Positions 15,456 to 20,531 of a stretch of DNA of 20,531 bases are shown in pieces; within the stretch, counting starts at the first letter, position 1; the number at the start of each line of letters is the position of its first letter. The DNA is from an uncultured bacterium (GTDB lineage: Bacteria; Cyanobacteriota; Vampirovibrionia; Gastranaerophilales; Gastranaerophilaceae). The stretch covers positions 1 through 20,531 of the forward strand of contig CAJMAX010000015.1 in assembly GCA_905211505.1 (NCBI GenBank). Direction: 5' to 3'. The notes under the pieces are model-generated. The model had not been told where the DNA came from. It did no database searches and saw nothing but the letters and a program-made list of their open reading frames with translations. Position numbers and translations under genes: made by a program.

Positions 15456-15740
15456 ATGTACGAAGACGAAAAATTAGTATGTGAAGACTGTGGTAAGGAG
15501 TTTATCTTTACAGCTGGCGAACAAGAGTTCTACGCAGAAAAAGGACTTGTAAACAAACCTAAAAGATGCCCGGATTGCAGACACGCTCGCAGAAAAAACA
15601 ACAGAAAAGGCAGAAGAATGTATGATGCTGTGTGTTCAAAATGCGGTGCTCAAACTCAAGTTCCATTCAAACCGGTTCCGGGAAGAGAAGTATTCTGTAA
15701 AGAATGTTTCCAAAAAACAGCAGCAGCTACTGAAGAATAA
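15456..15740 (+). CDS. Zinc-ribbon protein with four CxxC motifs
   Basis: A 94-residue protein with two zinc ribbons: Cys9/Cys12 with Cys38/Cys41 (VCEDCGKEF...RCPDCR), and Cys60/Cys63 with Cys81/Cys84 (VCSKCGAQTQVPFKP...FCKECF), joined by a basic hinge (HARRKNNRKGRR). This matches the widespread small 'probable zinc-ribbon domain' proteins of cyanobacteria, Chloroflexi and Firmicutes, whose role is unknown; the basic hinge suggests nucleic-acid binding. The ATG at 15456 follows AGGAG by seven bases, and the upstream in-frame start at 15387 would lie within the promoter. It is monocistronic, with its own promoter, palindrome and terminator. Confidence 0.9.
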   Translation: MYEDEKLVCEDCGKEFIFTAGEQEFYAEKGLVNKPKRCPDCRHARRKNNRKGRRMYDAVCSKCGAQTQVPFKPVPGREVFCKECFQKTAAATEE

Positions 15741-15775
15741 TTTATGTAATTGAATATATAAAATATAATTTGGTT

Positions 15776-15804
15776 AACAGGATGAGTAAAACTCATCCTG
15801 TTTT
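15776..15804 (+). terminator. Terminator between convergent genes
   Basis: AACAGGATGAGT (15776-15787), loop AAA, ACTCATCCTGTT (15791-15802) is a perfect 12-bp stem followed by TT. It lies between the zinc-ribbon gene and the convergent small gene ending at 15813, and may act in both directions; the T tract is short. Confidence 0.75.
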
Positions 15805-15812
15805 GCATACTA

Positions 15813-16121
15813 TCATATAGTTATACAATTATTTAAATACTCAATAGTACTAATTTTTTCATCATATAGATACTTTATAAAATTCAAATATGAATTTTCC
15901 CTTGAGGTAATAACTAAATTTATTTCAAAACCCTCTGTACAAAATGGTTCATAGTCATAAACAACATAACTATTATATTTACTTTTCCACTCTTTACGTT
16001 CAATTTTGCTATTGTTTTCTTCAATAATATCTTCTAGCCAAGGTAAAACATTTTGGTCTACATTTTTCATTTCCAAACGATTATATCTACTACAATCATT
16101 ACAACTATTTCCAATAAACAT
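15813..16121 (-). CDS. Small hypothetical protein, 102 residues
   Basis: Not recognised. The 102-residue product is acidic and polar, with a Cys pair near the N-terminus (NSCNDCSRYN) and a compact alpha/beta-looking pattern (VVYDYEPFCTEGFEINLVITS); no signal peptide or membrane helix. The ATG at 16121 has GGAG nine bases upstream, and a candidate promoter precedes it, which supports a real gene. It is convergent with the zinc-ribbon gene and divergent from the Gly/Tyr-rich gene. Confidence 0.7.
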   Translation of the reverse strand: MFIGNSCNDCSRYNRLEMKNVDQNVLPWLEDIIEENNSKIERKEWKSKYNSYVVYDYEPFCTEGFEINLVITSRENSYLNFIKYLYDEKISTIEYLNNCITI

Positions 16122-16144
16122 ATCAATTTACTCCACTACAAATC

Positions 16145-16172
16145 TGTATATATGAATTTTACAAATATTCAA
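16145..16172 (-). promoter_or_regulatory. Candidate promoter of the 102-residue gene
   Basis: On the minus strand TTGAAT (16172-16167), 16 bp, TATACA (16150-16145). Both hexamers are imperfect. The rest of the 207-base intergenic region is AT-rich with nothing else convincing. Confidence 0.35.
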
Positions 16173-16328
16173 GTATAAAATAATCACCACAATGTATAAA
16201 AAATTATTATCTGAATTACCAATCTTTATAAATATATACTTTATATATCTTAACAATATATTAAAATTACGCAATTATAAAAGTAACTAATGTTTTATTA
16301 ATATAAGGTATAAACCATAAGGAGAGAT

Positions 16329-16739
16329 ATGGGTTACGCAGAAAACATGAGAATACTAAGCGGTATAAATTGCGGGCTGGCTTCGCTTGTAAATTATGCT
16401 GACATGAGAAACAACGGCGTAAATCCTAGTTATGCCGCAATGAGTTTATTCGGAAATATTGGAAACGGACTTGCAAGGAATGAAGTCGCATATGAAATGC
16501 AAAAATGGGGCAATCCTGTAGGTAATACAATAAATATGTATGCTGGATACGGCAATCCGGTATCTAACGCAATAGGGACAATGGGACTTATGAGTGCCTG
16601 CTCTCCATGGATGTTTTTTAATTCGCCTTGCATGTTCTACAGTCCGATGCCTATGTATGGAGGGTTCTGCGGCGGATTAGGCTACGGAAACTTTAGCTAC
16701 AGCAGAAGCACAACAGTGACCCGCGGATTTTACTGCTAA
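16329..16739 (+). CDS. Gly/Tyr/Met/Asn-rich hypothetical protein
   Basis: A 136-residue protein rich in Gly, Tyr, Asn, Met and Ser, with repeated short patterns (NPVGNTINMYAGYGNPVSNAIG, then MPMYGGFCGGLGYGNFSYSRS) and Cys near the middle and at the very end (FYC). No signal peptide or known domain. AAGGAG lies directly upstream of the ATG at 16329, so expression is likely. The composition suggests a structural or assembly-forming protein, but nothing is proven. Its TAA overlaps the stop of the convergent O-antigen-ligase-like gene by four bases (16736-16739), leaving no room for an intergenic terminator. Confidence 0.75.
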   Translation: MGYAENMRILSGINCGLASLVNYADMRNNGVNPSYAAMSLFGNIGNGLARNEVAYEMQKWGNPVGNTINMYAGYGNPVSNAIGTMGLMSACSPWMFFNSPCMFYSPMPMYGGFCGGLGYGNFSYSRSTTVTRGFYC

Positions 16740-18061
16740 TACAACTCCTTATTTGAAGATAATAGAGTAGAAATTACGGCAACATATGTCCAGAACATAA
16801 ATTGTAACTGCGGTCTGAAATAAATTGTATCAACCAACCCGTGGAACATCACAGCCCATACCGCAATAATTGCAGAAGCCACATAAATAACAGCTTCTTT
16901 ATTTTGAGATGAGAAAATATATTTTACCGCATCTTTTGAAAGTGTAAATAAAAAGCCAAGAAACGCAATAAGAGCAAAAATTCCACTTTCTACAGCTGTT
17001 TCAAGGTAGATATTGTATGCACTCAAAGCATCAAAACCGGTCTTCATATAAAGACCGTATATTTCTCTAAAATTCTTATTGCCGACACCAATACCAAGCA
17101 CCCAGTTATCCTTGAACATTTCCAAAGACGAATGATATACATTAAACCTAAAAGAATTAGATGAATCATTTCGCATTGCAAAAATAGACATAAATCTATG
17201 TCTTAATGCCCCGACAAAAGTCATTGCCATAACAAACAGAGTAAAAGCTCCGCCAATTATTGATAAATATATTTTTTTATATGTATTCCAGAAAAATTTC
17301 GCGGATAATAAAAAAGCACACCCAAATATCAACATCATAGAAAGATACGCACCGCGACAGCCGGTTTGTAATATTGCATATACAGTAATCAATGAAAATA
17401 CTGCAGATAAAATTGTCGTTTTAACCTGTTTTTTATTAAGAAAATAAAAAACAGAACCTAAAACCGCAGGCAAACCTGCAACCAGATATCCGCCATACAA
17501 ATTCGGATTTAAAGGTTTTAATGTTCCATAAACTCTTGATAAAACATCCTCTGGATTCAAATTTGATTTATCCTGCCAGGTTGAAATTTCATCAAGGTGA
17601 AGAAAACTTTGCAAAAAACCAACAATACTTTCGCCTGCAACGCATAAAACAAGTGTGCCAAGAATGATTGGGAGTTTTGATTTATTATTCTTCAGGTATT
17701 GAACTACTGTAAAATAAAAACCGATATAAACAAAAGTTTTAAAAAAACCTTTCAAACTCAAAGAAAAAAGAGTTGAACCAAAAAGGCTGACAACCACAAG
17801 CATAAAATAAGCAACAAGCCAAATTTCAAAATGCTTAAATTCTAAATTTTCTCCGGGTTTTGTCATCATTTTTACAAACGTTAGAAACATTGCAATCAAT
17901 GCAAAAAATCCGATAGAATCAGAATTCATAAAAGTTGAAGACACAAATGTCAACAAAATAAACGGCAAAATAAACTTGTCGATATTTTGTAAAAATAAAC
18001 TATTTTCATAAATATAACTTAATTTTGATTGTGAAAATTTAAAAATTTTATTGAACATCAT
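16736..18061 (-). CDS. O-antigen-ligase/IctB-like membrane protein
   Basis: A 441-residue protein with about ten hydrophobic segments and the Wzy_C/O-antigen-ligase pattern: RVYGTLKPLNPNLYGGY (176-192), TGCRGAYLS (233-241, Arg236), RFNVYHSSLEMFKDNWVLGIGVGNKNF (from 305), then SAYNIYLETAVESG (347-360). Ligases of this superfamily attach polysaccharide to lipid A-core or other acceptors in the periplasm. In WaaL the last motif has a catalytic His (HNxxL); here it is Tyr349-Asn350, as in IctB-like cyanobacterial proteins, so ligase activity is not certain. It overlaps the DUF4330 gene by 14 bases and ends an operon headed by rfaE1. Confidence 0.85.
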   Translation of the reverse strand: MMFNKIFKFSQSKLSYIYENSLFLQNIDKFILPFILLTFVSSTFMNSDSIGFFALIAMFLTFVKMMTKPGENLEFKHFEIWLVAYFMLVVVSLFGSTLFSLSLKGFFKTFVYIGFYFTVVQYLKNNKSKLPIILGTLVLCVAGESIVGFLQSFLHLDEISTWQDKSNLNPEDVLSRVYGTLKPLNPNLYGGYLVAGLPAVLGSVFYFLNKKQVKTTILSAVFSLITVYAILQTGCRGAYLSMMLIFGCAFLLSAKFFWNTYKKIYLSIIGGAFTLFVMAMTFVGALRHRFMSIFAMRNDSSNSFRFNVYHSSLEMFKDNWVLGIGVGNKNFREIYGLYMKTGFDALSAYNIYLETAVESGIFALIAFLGFLFTLSKDAVKYIFSSQNKEAVIYVASAIIAVWAVMFHGLVDTIYFRPQLQFMFWTYVAVISTLLSSNKELY

Positions 18062-18617
18062 CTGTAGTATTCATATCTTTTGTCATAGCTTCATTGTCAA
18101 CTGCATCAATAATTTTTATATCTGATACAGATCCTGTAAATTTATAATTAGGACCTTCCAATGTTATAGGCAAGCCCATTTTTATTTTATTACCGCCAAC
18201 TACAGCACCGTCTTTTGTAATTTTTGCAGTATCAGTTAAAGTTACAACAACATCATACAAATCAGGTTGAGAAACATCTTCCACTACAATAACTACTTTT
18301 TTAGAATTTAGAGTTGGAAGAACAATTTTTCTCCTATCTGCCTTTACATCAACAATATCCAAATCTGAGTAAGGAACATTCCTTATGCTAATAAAAGTTT
18401 TATCACCTTTCACTATTGGGATATTGTCTCCAGAAAAAGTAACTCCACGCATATAAACTTTGAATAACACTTTTGATGTCGCTTCAATCTGCTTATCTGC
18501 AGTTTGCCTAAAACCTTTATAAGTATAAAAACCTACGCATAAAGCCACTATAACAAAAGCAACTATAATAAAATCAACAACCTTGATTTTCTTAATTAGT
18601 TCTTTTAATTTTTCCAT
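18048..18617 (-). CDS. DUF4330 single-pass membrane protein
   Basis: A 189-residue protein matching DUF4330, a family seen mainly in cyanobacteria and relatives: a short cytosolic stretch, one transmembrane helix at about 14-32 (VDFIIVAFVIVALCVGFYT), and an exposed beta-rich domain (VLFKVYMRGVTFSG, GDKTFISIRNVPYSDLDI). Its function is unknown; position between rfaE1 and the ligase-like gene suggests a role in envelope polysaccharide assembly. AAGGAG lies eight bases before the ATG at 18617. It starts 17 bases after rfaE1 and overlaps the next gene. Confidence 0.85.
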   Translation of the reverse strand: MEKLKELIKKIKVVDFIIVAFVIVALCVGFYTYKGFRQTADKQIEATSKVLFKVYMRGVTFSGDNIPIVKGDKTFISIRNVPYSDLDIVDVKADRRKIVLPTLNSKKVVIVVEDVSQPDLYDVVVTLTDTAKITKDGAVVGGNKIKMGLPITLEGPNYKFTGSVSDIKIIDAVDNEAMTKDMNTTDDVQ

Positions 18618-18634
18618 AAGAAATTCTCCTTAAA

Positions 18635-19645
18635 CTATATTTTTAAATCTTGAACAGCAGCAACAAGTTCATCAACAGTTGTAGTTGCACAACCAAACTG
18701 TCTTACAACAATACTTGCAGCCACATTTCCGATAATTGCAGAATAAACAGGATCAATACCTGCTGCCAGAGCCAAAGAAAATACAGCAGTAACAGTGTCA
18801 CCTGCACCTGTAACATCAAAAACTTCTGACTTGTTAAATACTGGAATTTTTGTATAAACGCCATCCGGTTCAGTTACAAACATACCGTCAGCACCACATG
18901 TAACTAATACAGATTTAGCATTTGTTTCATTCAACAGTTTTGAACCCGCCCGTTTTAAATCTTCTTCTCCTGAAATTTCAAAACCTACGGATTTTTCAGT
19001 ATCCGGAAGATTTGGAGTCATTGAAGTAACATTTTTATATTTTGCTAAATCCTTTTGCGCATCAACAACCACAACTTTGCCTAATTTATTTGCATATTTA
19101 ATTGTAAACTCAATAATTTTGTCAGTTAAAGTACCTATATGATAATTTGACAAAATAACAGCATCATATTCCGGTAAAACTTTTTCAATATTTTTAATAA
19201 TTTTCTCTTCTGTTTCTGATGAAATTTCACCCTTAGACTGCCTGTCAACACGAACAATCTGCTGGGTAATAGAAGTTGTGATTGAACCTGAAATTCTTGT
19301 CTTAACAATTGTTTTACGGGATTTATCTTTTACAATTTTTGAACAATCAATATTTGCCTCATCGAAAGTATCAAACAAAAGTTCAGAATAATAATCATCA
19401 CCTGAAACACCAATAACACCAACTTTTCCGTTATTCAAAGTTGCAACGTTATGAGCTGCGTTAGACGCACCGCCAAGAATCAATTTAGTCTTCGTATGCT
19501 GTAGAATTAAAACAGGAGCTTCACGAGAAATTCTTTCAGCATCTCCATAAATCATTTCATCTAAGGCTAAATCGCCAACAACAAGAACCTTTGGTTCTGA
19601 TATTTTCTTAATACAAGATAACAGCTTTTCTTTATCTAAAATCAT
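18635..19645 (-). CDS. rfaE1: D-glycero-beta-D-manno-heptose-7-phosphate kinase
   Basis: A 336-residue PfkB-family sugar kinase, corresponding to the kinase half of HldE; the nucleotidyltransferase half is absent. It phosphorylates heptose 7-phosphate at C1 in the ADP-heptose pathway used for LPS core. Motifs: VVGDLALDEMIYG (22-34), LGGASNAAHNVATL (57-70), the substrate loop around VRVDRQ, and DVTGAGDTV (277-285) with the catalytic Asp283. The close PfkB relative ribokinase is unlikely given the HldE-like N-terminus. A promoter lies about 30 bases upstream. First gene of an envelope operon with DUF4330 and the ligase-like gene. Confidence 0.93.
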   Translation of the reverse strand: MILDKEKLLSCIKKISEPKVLVVGDLALDEMIYGDAERISREAPVLILQHTKTKLILGGASNAAHNVATLNNGKVGVIGVSGDDYYSELLFDTFDEANIDCSKIVKDKSRKTIVKTRISGSITTSITQQIVRVDRQSKGEISSETEEKIIKNIEKVLPEYDAVILSNYHIGTLTDKIIEFTIKYANKLGKVVVVDAQKDLAKYKNVTSMTPNLPDTEKSVGFEISGEEDLKRAGSKLLNETNAKSVLVTCGADGMFVTEPDGVYTKIPVFNKSEVFDVTGAGDTVTAVFSLALAAGIDPVYSAIIGNVAASIVVRQFGCATTTVDELVAAVQDLKI

Positions 19646-19676
19646 AATACCAACTCTTTTTAATACCTATAAGTAA

Positions 19677-19704
19677 ATTTTAGCACAAACAAAATTTTCA
19701 GCAA
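19677..19704 (-). promoter_or_regulatory. Promoter of the rfaE1 operon
   Basis: On the minus strand TTGCTG (19704-19699), 16 bp, TAAAAT (19682-19677), with TG just upstream of the -10 region. It gives a short leader before the ATG at 19645. Confidence 0.55.
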
Positions 19705-19770
19705 AATCACTGCCCTACAATCAAACATAATAAGGCTTTTAGATTTCAGATTTTAAACCAATTATAAAAT

Positions 19771-20400
19771 TTATTTAAGCGTTTTCAAAACAACTTTAAT
19801 ATAATTTGGATCATTAATAACCTTATAAGTTCTATCATAAGGTTCTCTGGCATAATTTGACCCCGGAGCTCCCAAAGGTTTAAAAGAATTATTAACATAT
19901 TCAAATGTAAATAAATCTATTCCCATCTCGTTAGGTTTAGTTTTATACCCATTAATATCAACTGTAATCCAGAGTAATGAATCTGATGAATTAGAAGCAT
20001 ACATATTTTCAAACATATAAACAACCCCATCAATACCTATAAGACACCCATCGTCAATCAAAGCAGGAGACATTCTCGAATTAATATAAGTATCCCAAAC
20101 AGAAAAACATCTGTTCTTGTAGCCTGAACCACAATTTGTAGCTCCCGTCAAATATTTTATAAATACGTTGGAATACGGAGTGTTAGAATTAGACATATAC
20201 ATTTCAGCATCCAAATCATCTGACTTCATCATCATATCAATCTGTTTAATAACAGAATAAGACTTTAAAAGTTTTGTATGAATAGCCTTAATTTTGTAAG
20301 AGGTAATAAGGTTTGGGATAGTCATTGCTGCAACCACACCTATTATGCCAAGAGTTATTAGAACTTCTGCAAGGGTAAATGCGGCTTTGTTATGCGTCAT
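19771..20400 (-). CDS. Type IV pilin-like protein (prepilin leader)
   Basis: A 209-residue protein from the ATG at 20400. It begins MTHNKAAFTLAEVLITLGII: a prepilin peptidase site A7|F8 with Glu at mature position 5, then a hydrophobic helix. The rest is a pseudopilin-like globular domain with two Cys in CGSGYKNRC and no known specialised domain. Such proteins are numerous in Gastranaerophilales. No Shine-Dalgarno precedes the ATG. The frame stays open upstream with no stop to the window edge, through an HPELVSG-type repeat, so the annotated gene may be longer (ORF caller would use TTG at 20445) or may begin outside the window. It is convergent in direction with nothing and reads toward rfaE1. 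Confidence 0.85.
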   Translation of the reverse strand: MTHNKAAFTLAEVLITLGIIGVVAAMTIPNLITSYKIKAIHTKLLKSYSVIKQIDMMMKSDDLDAEMYMSNSNTPYSNVFIKYLTGATNCGSGYKNRCFSVWDTYINSRMSPALIDDGCLIGIDGVVYMFENMYASNSSDSLLWITVDINGYKTKPNEMGIDLFTFEYVNNSFKPLGAPGSNYAREPYDRTYKVINDPNYIKVVLKTLK

Positions 20401-20531
20401 TCCGAATTTATTTCGGAATTTCTCGGTTTGGAGTTTTGATTCCAATCCTGAAACAAGTTCAGGATGACATTCTGTTTGTTTAGGATGACTTTCTACTGAT
20501 GCAAAATGAAAAGTTGTATGTTCGGGATGGG
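20399..20531. repeat. HPELVSG-type palindromic repeat at the pilin 5' end, continuing past the window
   Basis: Two perfect palindromes share one layout, 8-bp arms with a 5-bp spacer: ATTCCGAA/TTCGGAAT at 20399-20419 and ATCCTGAA/TTCAGGAT at 20445-20465. Then GGATGAC-TTCT occurs twice (20462-20473 and 20483-20494), and the window ends in ttcgggatggg, which looks like another unit. On the minus strand the second palindrome reads as the peptide HPELVSG and the first as FRNKFGM, both in frame with the pilin leader. This resembles a repeat found in many unrelated bacterial genomes (HPELVSGS ORFs). No transposase is visible. Confidence 0.75.

Noticed and set aside
20399..20531. Insertion sequence at the right end
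   Set aside because: The palindromes are short, no transposase frame or target duplication is seen, so only a dispersed repeat is claimed.

Overview
The window is AT-rich, gene-dense bacterial DNA from a diderm. Several marks point to the non-photosynthetic cyanobacterial sister lineage (Vampirovibrionia/Melainabacteria, most likely gut Gastranaerophilales). These are a DUF4330 protein beside an O-antigen-ligase/IctB-like membrane protein, an SLH-domain envelope protein with a signal peptide, an MlaA-type outer-membrane lipid protein, a heptose-phosphate kinase, flavin-dependent thymidylate synthase ThyX, and a pilin-like protein with an FTLAEVLITLGIIG leader. The lineage call is inference from gene content; no 16S or other marker was tested.

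Layout. Positions 1-3.6 kb (minus strand) hold translation and nucleotide genes: the start of rimM (cut by the window edge), a zinc-ribbon/Asn-Gly-Arg-rich protein coupled to it, dtd and thyX overlapping by one base, rpmE, and a small DUF486 membrane protein. A tRNA cluster (Thr-TGT, Thr-GGT, Tyr-GTA) follows at 3.70-4.09 kb behind a consensus promoter and ends in a clear terminator. Positions 4.1-6.0 kb hold two unusual accessory genes: an HExxH putative metallopeptidase and a protein with an R-S-ExE ADP-ribosyltransferase pattern. Positions 6.1-9.2 kb hold a PHP phosphoesterase downstream of an MlaA domain fused to an alpha/beta-hydrolase-like domain. A divergent region leads to a plus-strand SLH protein (9.4-10.6 kb), then a likely operon yebC - diguanylate cyclase - tsaE - tsaB (10.8-13.9 kb) with very tight junctions. 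Next come a 467-residue protein with a possible interrupted HNH-like nuclease signature, a four-CxxC zinc-ribbon protein behind a promoter with a palindrome in its leader, a small unknown gene, and a Gly/Tyr/Met-rich protein. The right end (minus strand) is an envelope-glycan operon (rfaE1 - DUF4330 - O-antigen-ligase-like). Last is a pilin-like gene whose 5' end runs, in frame, into a dispersed HPELVSG-type palindromic repeat that reaches the window edge.

How genes fit together. The tsaE/tsaB pair makes part of the t6A tRNA-modification machinery, and YebC, RimM, Dtd and L31 are also translation factors, so much of the window is translation-related. The rfaE1/DUF4330/ligase operon, the MlaA fusion and the SLH protein serve the outer envelope. 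The most interesting candidates are the ADP-ribosyltransferase/metallopeptidase neighbours, the MlaA-hydrolase fusion, the HNH-like protein, the zinc/RGG-like protein coupled to rimM, and the repeat fused to the pilin leader. No CRISPR array, rRNA, insertion sequence or complete mobile element was seen, and no stretch longer than 300 bases lacks a gene.
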